Both the position numbers and the translations under genes were made by a program. The notes beneath the pieces were generated by a model, which saw only the letters and a program-made list of their open reading frames with translations, searched no databases and was not told the origin of the DNA. From the NCBI GenBank assembly GCA_023819025.1, contig JAMWDC010000008.1, forward strand, positions 961 through 14,888: 13,928 nt of DNA, given 5' to 3'. This document shows, piece after piece, positions 1-6,425 of the stretch; within the stretch, counting starts at the first letter, position 1, and each line of letters opens with the position of its first letter. This DNA is from Candidatus Omnitrophota bacterium (GTDB taxonomy: Bacteria; Omnitrophota; Omnitrophia; Omnitrophales; Aquincolibacteriaceae).

Positions 1-72
1 CTTCAAGAAATTAAGTTCCTCGACCAGTTTTTCATAACCTTCGCGTGTAAGAATAACTTTTTCAGGACCCAT
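1..72 (-). CDS. greA: Transcription elongation factor GreA, N-terminal fragment (runs off the left edge)
   Basis: Only the first 24 codons are inside the window. They read MGPEKVILTREGYEKL followed by VEELNFLK, which matches the start of the GreA coiled-coil domain (typically a T.EGYEKL..EL..LK pattern). GreA rescues backtracked RNA polymerase by stimulating cleavage of the nascent transcript. There are two adjacent ATG codons, at 75-73 and 72-70. The minus-strand AGGAGG at about 80-85 sits 7 nt before the second and only 4 nt before the first, so I chose the second. This ribosome binding site overlaps the stop codon of the upstream adenylyltransferase gene, which points to one transcript and translational coupling. 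The family call rests on a short stretch but the pattern is distinctive. Confidence 0.8.
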   Translation of the reverse strand, partial: MGPEKVILTREGYEKLVEELNFLK

Positions 73-84
73 CATTGAACCTCC

Positions 85-1116
85 TCATCGCTCTCCGATA
101 TATCGATTGCATAGGGCTCGAGCTTGAATGATATCTTCCGTGCCCCGCACGAGTATCCTTCCGTTTTTAAAAACTGCAATCTCATAAGGCCCGGTTCGTA
201 AACGCAGGAAATAATCATTGTATAGAATTTGGATGTCGCCGTTCAAATTTCGCCGAAGGATATCCAAGTCAATCGCTTTCTCTTGCTGTGGGTCAAGTTG
301 AACTTCATTGCGACCGCACAGACTCACGGCCGCCATGCTCATTCTGGGATCCAGGTAGGGATAATCTCTATCGCGGCAGCCACTGCAGGGAGACGATTTT
401 AAATGACGGACTGAAATGGATTGAAACTGACGGTTCCAGACATCGACCTTCCACAACTGTCTCTCCACAATCTCCCACCGATCAGCGAGAATTTTGATGG
501 CTTCGGTGGCCTGAAAGGACGCAATCAAATGGGCCACGGGGGCTGCAACGCCAGCCTGATCACAGGTCTGAACAGCGATCAGATTGGGTGCCTGACCAAA
601 GAGGCAGCGAAAGCATGGCCCCCGTCCCGGTGAAATCACGTAGGACATTCCCTCCATGCCGACCGCCCCGCCATAGATCCACGGAATCTTTTTCTTCAGC
701 GCATAGTCATTGAAGAGGTAACGTGTCTCGAAATTGTCAGTGCCGTCGATAATTAAGTTAGTGTTTTTAAGAAGTCGGTCAATCGTGCGGACATTGAGAT
801 CCTCAATTTCGGCGTGAACACGGATTTCGGAGTTGGCTCGGGCAATCTTTTTCTCGGCCGCAACCGCTTTGGGCAAATCCCGCTCAAGATTTTCCTGATC
901 CCAAGGTTCGACCGGTCGGCCGTTATGGGACGGTGCATAATCACGGTCAATAAGGAGAAGATCCCCGATCCCTGCCCTGGCGAGAAGATAGGCGGATAAT
1001 AATCCTGACGTGCCGAGTCCGATCACAGCCACTTGAGACTCATCGAGCCGGCGCTGCCCCTCCCGGCCGATTTCCCTCAAGATACATTGTCTTTCGTAAT
1101 GCGAAAATTTCTCCAA
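85..1116 (-). CDS. MoeB/ThiF/HesA-family E1-like adenylyltransferase with a C-terminal extension
   Basis: E1-like enzymes adenylate the C-terminal glycine of small ubiquitin-like sulfur carriers such as ThiS or MoaD. From the TTG at 1116 the protein has 343 residues. It shows a Rossmann nucleotide loop GLGTSG (33-38), LLLIDRDY (43-50), DGTDNFETRY (124-133), a zinc-binding pair CFRC (168-171), Cys185 in QTCDQAGV at the position of the ThiF/MoeB catalytic cysteine, and a second zinc pair CSGC (244-247). About 90 residues follow (SLCGRNEVQL at 265-274), a tail I associate with some ThiF-like proteins of this family. An ATG exists at 1221, but the extra 35 residues do not look conserved and a TATACT -10 element lies just upstream of it. 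The TTG at 1116 starts where family homology begins and has GGAG 9 nt upstream. The usual SNLQRQ-type motif after DRD is not recognisable (HNGRPVEPWD instead). No sulfur-carrier gene is visible nearby, so the substrate is unknown. Confidence 0.82.
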   Translation of the reverse strand: MEKFSHYERQCILREIGREGQRRLDESQVAVIGLGTSGLLSAYLLARAGIGDLLLIDRDYAPSHNGRPVEPWDQENLERDLPKAVAAEKKIARANSEIRVHAEIEDLNVRTIDRLLKNTNLIIDGTDNFETRYLFNDYALKKKIPWIYGGAVGMEGMSYVISPGRGPCFRCLFGQAPNLIAVQTCDQAGVAAPVAHLIASFQATEAIKILADRWEIVERQLWKVDVWNRQFQSISVRHLKSSPCSGCRDRDYPYLDPRMSMAAVSLCGRNEVQLDPQQEKAIDLDILRRNLNGDIQILYNDYFLRLRTGPYEIAVFKNGRILVRGTEDIIQARALCNRYIGER

Positions 1117-1224
1117 GCCCCGAAACTCCGCAGTTAGGGTTGCGCAAAATTGCCAAAGGGCCCCGCAACACCTCAGGCTCATTGGCAGCCCGTCCTTGGG
1201 GACAGACACCACGCTCTTCATTCA

Positions 1225-1232
1225 AGTATAGC
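1225..1232 (-). promoter_or_regulatory. Putative extended -10 promoter for the adenylyltransferase gene
   Basis: The minus strand reads TGCTATACT, an extended -10 element (TG, one base, then TATACT at 1230-1225). No good -35 hexamer is visible at normal spacing, which is tolerable for an extended -10 promoter. Transcription would start near 1218, at or inside the ATG at 1221, which argues that translation begins further in, at about 1116. This is a motif-based inference only. Confidence 0.4.
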
Positions 1233-1411
1233 ATCTGAGGAATTGCGGAATGCTAAAGATGATTCTTTCGGATGCACAACGTTATCTCGGAGGGCTCTCA
1301 GAGAAATTCAGCCTCAGTCTTTACGAGTGCCTCTTCTCCGGGCACGGGGGTGCATAATATCTGCCCCTCCCCGAACCGGTAATGTATCTTATGCGTTGCT
1401 CCGGTTACTCT

Positions 1412-1480
1412 ACCCCTTGATTTATGAGAGGGAAGGGGTGGATTGATACCCCAACCTGTCCTCCCCCTTCAGAAGACAGG
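1412..1480. repeat. GC-rich intergenic hairpins in a gene-free stretch
   Basis: Two short inverted repeats lie side by side. ACCCCTT (1412-1418) pairs with AAGGGGT (1433-1439), and CCTGTC (1455-1460) pairs with GACAGG (1475-1480). The wider stretch 1222-1680 has no convincing coding sequence. Short open frames on both strands have no recognisable motifs and no ribosome binding sites. The purine/pyrimidine-rich composition resembles the small intergenic repeats common in many bacterial genomes. Whether these copies recur elsewhere in the genome cannot be seen here. Confidence 0.35.
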
Positions 1481-1534
1481 GGTAGGGACTGGAACAATTC
1501 ATTATCTTGTTAAATCAACGTATCCCGTCTGGAT

Positions 1535-1626
1535 CTGTTGCAGAACAATTCGTTCAACCACCGATAGGGTCCCCGTTCGCGAAGGGCCCCTGCCATTTGC
1601 TGGTAGATCCCGATATTCTGCAACAG
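1535..1626. repeat. Perfect 11-bp inverted repeat bounding a 92-bp segment
   Basis: CTGTTGCAGAA (1535-1545) is exactly repeated in inverse orientation as TTCTGCAACAG (1616-1626). Between them lies a GC-rich core containing the palindrome TTCGCGAA (1576-1583). The segment could be a small mobile remnant with terminal inverted repeats or a structured RNA. On the minus strand an open frame without a clear start crosses it and ends at the TAA at 1512-1510. No known family was recognised. Confidence 0.4.
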
Positions 1627-1680
1627 CCCCCTGTCCCCCCGGGACCGTTTCCCTAGTCAACGGTGGCGATTAAGATGGTA

Positions 1681-2394
1681 TCAGGCTCTTGCGGCCAATA
1701 GATTTTTCTTTTTAAACAATTGATGGAGGTGTTGCCAGCCTATAATCGCATATCCGGATCTTCTCTGACCTTCATCACCTCCGTAAATCAAATATCCCCG
1801 CCTACTTTTCCCGGATATTTTTTGCCAGTAACGCAGATTCTTGGAATGGTCTCTGGTGACCGTTGCAACAGATTTTATTTCGACCGGCACTCATTCCCCT
1901 GCCTGATCGATGACGCAATCGATTTCATGACCGTTTTTATCCTGCCAAAAATAAAAATTATGCGGTAGCCCCCGGTGCCATCGATACTTCAAAAGCTCAG
2001 AAATGATTAACGTTTCAAAAAGCGCTCCTCTCAAAGGATGTGTTTTAACTTGTGTTTCTTTTTCTAAGTAATCGTTTATAAGTCTTTGTGGGTTTCGTCA
2101 TCCTGAAAGCCCGGTGGGCTGAAGGATCTCCGCCTATCGGTGATTCTTCGCTCCGCTTAGCATGACGGGGTGGTTTTAAATACACAAAGACTTTTGAGCG
2201 ATTACTTAGTTGTGCCGTGGATCATTCGTGGCATATTCTCTTGTGTCCAAATCTTCAAGTGAAACATAGGGTTTTTGAGGGAAAGTATGTTTAGCAAGGG
2301 TCGTCTTACCTGATTGGCGAGGTCCGGTGATAGCGACTACCGGAAATTTCTTAGCACTGCTCAATACCTTGCTTTGAAGGATTCTTTTAATCAT
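1681..2394 (-). pseudogene. Broken AAA/DUF4143-type ATPase gene, interrupted and internally deleted
   Basis: Two ends of one gene are visible. The N-terminal part (2394-2206) begins MIKRILQSKVLSSAKKF and carries a Walker A motif, GPRQSGKTT, then KPYVSLEDLDTREYATNDPR, the typical opening of this ATPase family. The C-terminal part (about 2060-1681) reads THPLRGALFETLIISELLKY, then FYFWQDKNGHEIDCVID, VPVEIKS and GYLIYGGDEGQRRSGY, which is the DUF4143 nuclease-like domain with its E-I-D and VEIKS core. Between them about 180 expected residues, including Walker B, are missing and a 146-bp element occupies the gap. The C-terminal part also carries an in-frame TGA at 1893-1891, just before VPVEIKS. 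Intact members are about 380-400 residues and are often horizontally mobile. The broken state is direct from sequence; the family call is from motif recognition. Confidence 0.85.
2064..2209. mobile_element. 146-bp MITE-like element with 27-bp terminal inverted repeats
   Basis: Positions 2064-2090 and 2183-2209 are inverted copies of each other with 24 of 27 positions matching. Each outer edge carries CTAAGTAATCG or its complement. The core (about 2096-2167) is itself an imperfect palindrome of the CGTCATCCTGAA ... TTCGCTCCGCTTAGCATGACG type, resembling a dispersed intergenic palindrome familiar from many bacterial genomes. The element has no coding capacity. It lies exactly where the flanking ATPase pseudogene loses its middle section. 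No target duplication is visible, which fits a deletion accompanying or following insertion. A non-autonomous mobile element is the best reading; a pure REP-like palindrome is the alternative. Confidence 0.65.
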
Positions 2395-2403
2395 GACAAA
2401 AAG

Positions 2404-2432
2404 ACAGTATTAAAGGGTGGACAAATTGTCAA
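2404..2432 (-). promoter_or_regulatory. Sigma70-type promoter of the decayed ATPase gene
   Basis: On the minus strand TTGACA (2432-2427) is followed after exactly 17 bp by TACTGT (2409-2404). The predicted start lies near 2397, only a few bases before the ATG at 2394-2392. No ribosome binding site precedes that ATG, so the original gene may have been read from a nearly leaderless message. The -35 hexamer is a perfect match to consensus and the -10 a partial one. Confidence 0.55.
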
Positions 2433-2452
2433 TTCGATTTACAATTTGTCCA
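2418..2452. promoter_or_regulatory. Operator-like 12-bp palindrome over the -35 element
   Basis: TGGACAAATTGT (2418-2429) and ACAATTTGTCCA (2441-2452) are perfect inverted copies with an 11-nt spacer. One arm overlaps the -35 hexamer of the ATPase promoter, the placement expected of a repressor site. No regulator gene is adjacent. It does not look like a terminator, since no T-run follows on either strand. The rest of 2461-2614 holds nothing I can identify. Confidence 0.5.
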
Positions 2453-2614
2453 TTTTGTATTTTATCGCAAAGGAGCAAGCGCAAGAGACATCGGTTGGGA
2501 AGACCGCGTTTACCGTCCTTGAAACTTTTTCGTTTTAAAACCTCGGGTACCTTATGAACAAACACTCTCCAGGTTGCCCTTTGCTAGGACACCTGCGATG
2601 TATTTGAGTACGCT

Positions 2615-3700
2615 TCATTTGACACTGCCGACTTGATACGAACTATCCACAAGACAGGGCTCGTAGCCGGCCTGAAGGATCATGGCTTCAAGCTCACGGC
2701 GGTCCAAGTTCACAAGCGTCTTGGAGCCTGCTTCATGGATGATTTTTTCGTCAAGATGGGTGCCGCCGACATCATCCACACCGAATGAGAGTGCCACTTG
2801 GGCAAGTTTCAACCCCGTAATGACCCAGTGCACTTTAAGATGCGGGATGTTATCCAGAAGAAGCCGGGAAACGGCGAACACTTTAAGATCCAAATAACCA
2901 CCGGTCTTCACACACAGTGAAGGCGACATCTCGTGCGGATTGCAAGCCAGCGGAACAAAGGAACAAAAACCACGGGTTTCATCCTGCAATTCGCGCAGAC
3001 GAAGGACATGGTCCACCCGGTCTCGGTTACTTTCAATGTGGCCGTAAAGCATCGTCGCATTCGTCCGAATCCCCAAGAGGTGAGCGATCCGGTGAATCTC
3101 AAGCCATGTCTCGGCTGGAATCTTATCCTTACAGATCTGACGCCGGATCTCGGACGCAAAAATTTCCGCACCCCCACCCGGTAATCCGTCTAGCCCCTCT
3201 TCTTTAAAAGCCATGAGCACATCCCGATAGGACATCCCGGATCGAAGCGCGATCCCGTCGATTTCCGATGCGGAGAGCGCCTTGATGTAAATCGTATCAC
3301 TTAAGCGACGAATGGCCCGGAACATCCGGATAAAATAATCAAAGTTGAGCGTGGGATTCTGGCCTCCAACGATATGAACCTCGTTGATATCCCATTTCCG
3401 GATGGCCTCCCGGACCTTTTCTTCAATTTCTTCGATGGACAAAACATATCCCCCTGTTTCTCCCGGCCGGCGGGAAAAGGCACAGAACAGGCAATGATTC
3501 GAGCAAATGTTGGTGTAATTGATATGAAGGTTGACCGAATAAAAAACGCGGTTTCCGTTTAAACGGCGGCGGACCCTTTGGGCCAACGAGCCGAGCACGG
3601 GAAGATCATTCGACTGATAAAGCCGGATTCCGTCTTCAAAACTTAAACGCACACCGCATTCGACCTTCTCGCAGATATCCGTTAACGGTCCATAGTCCAT
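2615..3700 (-). CDS. mqnE: Aminodeoxyfutalosine synthase MqnE (radical SAM)
   Basis: MqnE joins a SAM-derived adenosyl radical to 3-[(1-carboxyvinyl)oxy]benzoate to form aminodeoxyfutalosine, an early step of the futalosine menaquinone pathway in the cytoplasm. The 361-residue protein has the radical-SAM cluster motif CSNHCLFC (Cys66, Cys70, Cys73), VGG (111-113) and KALSASEID (140-148). It also has LPGGGAEIF (173-181), TNATMLYGHIE (213-223) and LRELQDE (235-241). The IKAxxAxEI and ATMLYGH pattern separates MqnE from its paralogue MqnC, which usually carries HIHGLSPPE. Length is normal. Start: the ATG at 3700 has AAGG 7 nt upstream. The gene follows ispG at 94 nt and probably shares its transcript. 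Details such as QNPTLNFDYF where LHP is more usual make it a somewhat divergent member. The other mqn genes are not in the window. Confidence 0.9.
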   Translation of the reverse strand: MDYGPLTDICEKVECGVRLSFEDGIRLYQSNDLPVLGSLAQRVRRRLNGNRVFYSVNLHINYTNICSNHCLFCAFSRRPGETGGYVLSIEEIEEKVREAIRKWDINEVHIVGGQNPTLNFDYFIRMFRAIRRLSDTIYIKALSASEIDGIALRSGMSYRDVLMAFKEEGLDGLPGGGAEIFASEIRRQICKDKIPAETWLEIHRIAHLLGIRTNATMLYGHIESNRDRVDHVLRLRELQDETRGFCSFVPLACNPHEMSPSLCVKTGGYLDLKVFAVSRLLLDNIPHLKVHWVITGLKLAQVALSFGVDDVGGTHLDEKIIHEAGSKTLVNLDRRELEAMILQAGYEPCLVDSSYQVGSVK

Positions 3701-3710
3701 AACATACCCT

Positions 3711-3788
3711 TCAGTACCGGTTCTCTGGGGGACGGGTATTGCTTAATCATCTCAATCTGATGCCTGTCCCTGGAAGAACTGGTACTGA
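3711..3788. repeat. Long imperfect hairpin between ispG and mqnE
   Basis: TCAGTACCGGTTCT (3711-3724) and AGAACTGGTACTGA (3775-3788) are inverted copies with one mismatch, which is a G-U pair in one strand's RNA. Complementarity resumes imperfectly further in: GGGAC near 3728-3732 pairs with GTCCC at 3766-3770. Almost the whole 94-nt gap can fold. No run of T follows, so it looks less like an intrinsic terminator and more like a REP-type palindrome, an mRNA processing site or a stability element. Confidence 0.55.
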
Positions 3789-3794
3789 GTGAAA

Positions 3795-4883
3795 TTATTT
3801 CATTTTGGTTTTAACTTTTGGATCGCCGGCAGATTGTTTTACCGCGCTGATTTCTTTAAATAATTCCTCGACCAACTGATTTTCATCCACAGTCCGATGC
3901 TGTTTGCCGGCAACGTAAATCATTCCCTTTTGTTTGCCGCCGGTGATACCGAAATCGGATTCATGAGCCTCGCCCGGTCCGTTCACCAGACAGCCAAGCA
4001 CGGAAATCGTACAGGGATCCTTGAGTTTCATGGCTCGGTTCTCGACTTCTTCGGCCAACTTAAAGATATCTACTTCAGCACGTCCGCAACCCGGGCAGGA
4101 GACGACCCGAACGCCTTGCCGAAGCCCCAACGCTTCGAGGATCATCCGGGCAACCTTGACTTCTTCGACCGGATCAGCGGTAAGAGAAACACGTAAGGTG
4201 TCCCCGATCCCCTCTTGAAGTAACGTGGCGATCCCGATCGCATTATAAATGCTGCCTCTCAACAACGTCCCGGCTTCCGTAACTCCCAGATGCAGTGGGC
4301 AATCGAAGACCCCGCTTGCCAGACGATAACTTGCGATCATCGTCATCACATCCGAGGCCTTCAATGAGATGACAATATCCCGGAAATCCTGCGCCTCAAG
4401 CAGAGCAACATGACGTTTGGCGCTTTCCACCAGTGCTTCCGGAGTACGACCGAACCTTTCCTCGATATTTTTTTCGAGCGAACCGCTGTTGACCCCGATC
4501 CGGATCGGAATGCGATATTGCTTGGCCTTTCCCACGACTTGAACGATTCTATCTTGCTCGCCGATATTGCCGGGATTCAGCCGGATTTTGTCCGCACCCT
4601 CCTCCAGGGCAATCAAGGCCAGCCGGTAATTGAAATGAATATCCGCAATCAGGGGAATCTTGATCCTGGATTTTATTTTTCCCACAGACCGGGCATCCGC
4701 TTCTGTTGGACACGCCACCCGGACTAATTCGCAACCTGCTTCGGCCAGCCGGTGAATTTGATCGACTGTAGCCGCAACATCATGGGTATGCGTTTTGGTC
4801 ATGGATTGAATCCGAACCGGCGCACCGCCGCCCAGGGTGACATTTCCGATTCTAACTTGCCGTGTTTTTTTTCGTTCGGTCAT
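3795..4883 (-). CDS. ispG: 4-hydroxy-3-methylbut-2-enyl diphosphate synthase IspG (GcpE)
   Basis: IspG converts 2-C-methyl-D-erythritol 2,4-cyclodiphosphate to HMBPP, the penultimate step of the MEP isoprenoid pathway, using a [4Fe-4S] cluster and a flavodoxin or ferredoxin donor. The 362-residue protein shows the N-terminal TIM-barrel motifs VRIQSMTKT (23-31), PLIADIHFN (77-85) and KIRLNPGNIG (99-108), then LHLGVTEAG (197-205). The C-terminal cluster-binding segments are SCPGCGR (Cys263, Cys266) and GCLVNGPGE (Cys298, Glu305). All ligands are present. An in-frame ATG lies 21 nt upstream at 4904, but the ATG at 4883 has GGAG 10 nt before it and gives the usual N-terminus, so I prefer it. The start lies inside the 3' end of thiC (32-nt overlap), indicating an operon. 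The isoprenoids it supplies are needed for the menaquinone side chain, which fits with mqnE downstream. Confidence 0.95.
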   Translation of the reverse strand: MTERKKTRQVRIGNVTLGGGAPVRIQSMTKTHTHDVAATVDQIHRLAEAGCELVRVACPTEADARSVGKIKSRIKIPLIADIHFNYRLALIALEEGADKIRLNPGNIGEQDRIVQVVGKAKQYRIPIRIGVNSGSLEKNIEERFGRTPEALVESAKRHVALLEAQDFRDIVISLKASDVMTMIASYRLASGVFDCPLHLGVTEAGTLLRGSIYNAIGIATLLQEGIGDTLRVSLTADPVEEVKVARMILEALGLRQGVRVVSCPGCGRAEVDIFKLAEEVENRAMKLKDPCTISVLGCLVNGPGEAHESDFGITGGKQKGMIYVAGKQHRTVDENQLVEELFKEISAVKQSAGDPKVKTKMK

Positions 4884-6216
4884 CAATTTTTTTCTCCAAT
4901 CCATGGGACAGTTTCATGGAACAGAACTTCGGCCCGCACATGGAACAGAAATCGACCCCTTTAAAATATTTATCGCCAAACGATTCATCGTGAAGGGACC
5001 GCGCGTGTTCAGGATCCAGCGATAATTCAAACTGTTTCTCCCAGTCAAAAAGGAATCGGGCACGTGAAATGGCATCGTCTCGATCACGCGCGCCGGTCCG
5101 ATGTCGGGCAACGTCCGCGGCATGCGCCGCGATCTTGGAGGCAATCACCCCCTGCTTGACATCCTCAAGGGTCGGAAGTCCGAGATGCTCGCGCGGTGTC
5201 ACGTAACAAATCATGGCGGCACCGTATTGGCCCGCGACCGCAGCCCCAATGGCTGAAGTGATGTGATCATACCCAGGTGCCACATCGGTCACAAGCGGTC
5301 CCAGGACATAAAAGGGTGCCCCGTGACAAATTTCGATTTGTTTTTGAACGTTCATGGGAATTTGGTCCAAAGGTACATGGCCTGGGCCTTCCACCATCAC
5401 CTGAACATCCTCGGCCCAAGCTTTCAGCGTTAATTCCCCCAAGGTCTTAAGCTCGGCAAATTGGGCCTCATCGCTCGCGTCCGCCAGACAGCCGGGCCGG
5501 AGACCGTCTCCCAGGCTGATCGTCACATCGTATTTCTGGCAGATCGCAAGTAAACGGTCAAATTGTTCATACAGGAAATTTTGTTTACGATGCGCCAGAC
5601 ACCATTGGGCCAGTATGGCCCCGCCGCGGCTGACAATTCCAGTGGTCCGATTTTTGACAAGGGGCAAATGCTCAAGAAGAACTCCGGCATGAAGGGTCAT
5701 ATAATCAACACCCTGCTGGGCCTGATGTTCGATTACCTGAAACATCAAATCTGGCGTCAGATCCTCGGGATGGCCCTCCACTTCTTCGAGGGCCTGATAG
5801 ATCGGAACCGTTCCCACAGGCGCAGGACTTGCTTCAATCATGGCCTGACGTGTTTCGTTCAGGTCACTCCCGGTGGACAAATCCATCACGGTATCCGCGC
5901 CGAATTTCAGGGCGGTCCTGAGCTTTTTAAGTTCCGTAGCCATGTCGGAGCTCAAGGCCGAGTTTCCGATATTCGCATTAATCTTACACCGAACGTCGAT
6001 TCCGATCGCGATCGGTTCAAGATTTAAGTGGCGAATATTCGCTGGGATGATCATCCGGCCGGAAGCGACTTCAGCCCGAATATATTCCGGACATAAGTTC
6101 TCGCGTGAAGCGACATATTTCATTTCTTCCGTGAGGATTCCCTGACGGGCATAATACATTTGACTTCGGTTGGGATCACCCTGTCTGGACCGAATCCAAG
6201 ATTCCCTTAAACTCAT
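4852..6216 (-). CDS. thiC: Phosphomethylpyrimidine synthase ThiC
   Basis: ThiC rearranges 5-aminoimidazole ribotide to HMP-phosphate for thiamine synthesis, using a [4Fe-4S] cluster and SAM in an atypical radical-SAM reaction. The 454-residue protein carries the family signatures KINANIGNS (78-86), MDLSTG (111-116), VGTVPIYQA (134-142), SLGDGLRPG (234-242), EGPGHVP (276-282) and GPLVTDVAPGYDHI (306-319). The C-terminal cluster motif CSMCGPKFC gives Cys424, Cys427 and Cys432. It is of the shorter ThiC type, lacking the long N-terminal extension of the E. coli enzyme. The ATG at 6216 is preceded by AAGGA at about 11 nt. No TPP riboswitch could be recognised upstream, which is unusual for a first-in-operon thiC. 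ispG starts within its final codons. Confidence 0.96.
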   Translation of the reverse strand: MSLRESWIRSRQGDPNRSQMYYARQGILTEEMKYVASRENLCPEYIRAEVASGRMIIPANIRHLNLEPIAIGIDVRCKINANIGNSALSSDMATELKKLRTALKFGADTVMDLSTGSDLNETRQAMIEASPAPVGTVPIYQALEEVEGHPEDLTPDLMFQVIEHQAQQGVDYMTLHAGVLLEHLPLVKNRTTGIVSRGGAILAQWCLAHRKQNFLYEQFDRLLAICQKYDVTISLGDGLRPGCLADASDEAQFAELKTLGELTLKAWAEDVQVMVEGPGHVPLDQIPMNVQKQIEICHGAPFYVLGPLVTDVAPGYDHITSAIGAAVAGQYGAAMICYVTPREHLGLPTLEDVKQGVIASKIAAHAADVARHRTGARDRDDAISRARFLFDWEKQFELSLDPEHARSLHDESFGDKYFKGVDFCSMCGPKFCSMKLSHGLEKKIDDRTKKNTAS

Positions 6217-6350
6217 AAAATTTTTTATCCTTATTAAAGTTGTGACGGAATTTTTGTGAACTCATATAAATCAAGATCCGGCTGCCATCCCACAGCTCAA
6301 TGTCAGGCGAGGCAGCGTGCAAAGGATCGCTGAAGTAATTCCTTTATCTG

Positions 6351-6398
6351 TCACGAGATTGCTTCGCCCTTCCGTCTTTGGCGGGATCGCTCGCAATG
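6351..6398. repeat. Dispersed-repeat-like palindrome upstream of thiC
   Basis: On the minus strand the segment begins ATTGCGAGCGATCCCGCC and ends GGGCGAAGCAATCTCGTGA. The two ends are imperfectly complementary (ATTGC near 6358-6362 with GCAAT near 6393-6397). It resembles the ATTGCGAGCG ... CGAAGCAATCTC intergenic palindromes seen in many bacterial genomes. It lies in the 209-bp gap between the siroheme-decarboxylase-like gene and thiC. Copy number cannot be judged from one window. Confidence 0.4.
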
Positions 6399-6425
6399 AT
6401 GATCACTTGAATCCTTAACAGGATC

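Noticed and set aside
1117..1221. 35-residue N-terminal extension of the adenylyltransferase from the ATG at 1221
   Set aside because: The residues do not resemble the family, there is no ribosome binding site, and the likely transcription start lies at about this ATG. Kept as an alternative only.
1535..1626. Possible tRNA in the inverted-repeat segment
   Set aside because: No TTCRANNC loop, anticodon arm or cloverleaf geometry could be laid out between the arms.
1150..1673. Open frames on the plus strand in the gap left of the pseudogene
   Set aside because: No ribosome binding sites, no recognisable domains, and low-complexity composition. They partly overlap the adenylyltransferase N-terminus in antisense.
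4884..4904. Seven extra codons at the ispG start (ATG at 4904)
   Set aside because: No ribosome binding site precedes it, whereas GGAG stands 10 nt before the ATG at 4883, and the family N-terminus fits the latter.
5563..6027. 154-codon plus-strand frame within thiC
   Set aside because: It is antisense to strongly conserved thiC sequence and shows no family motifs.
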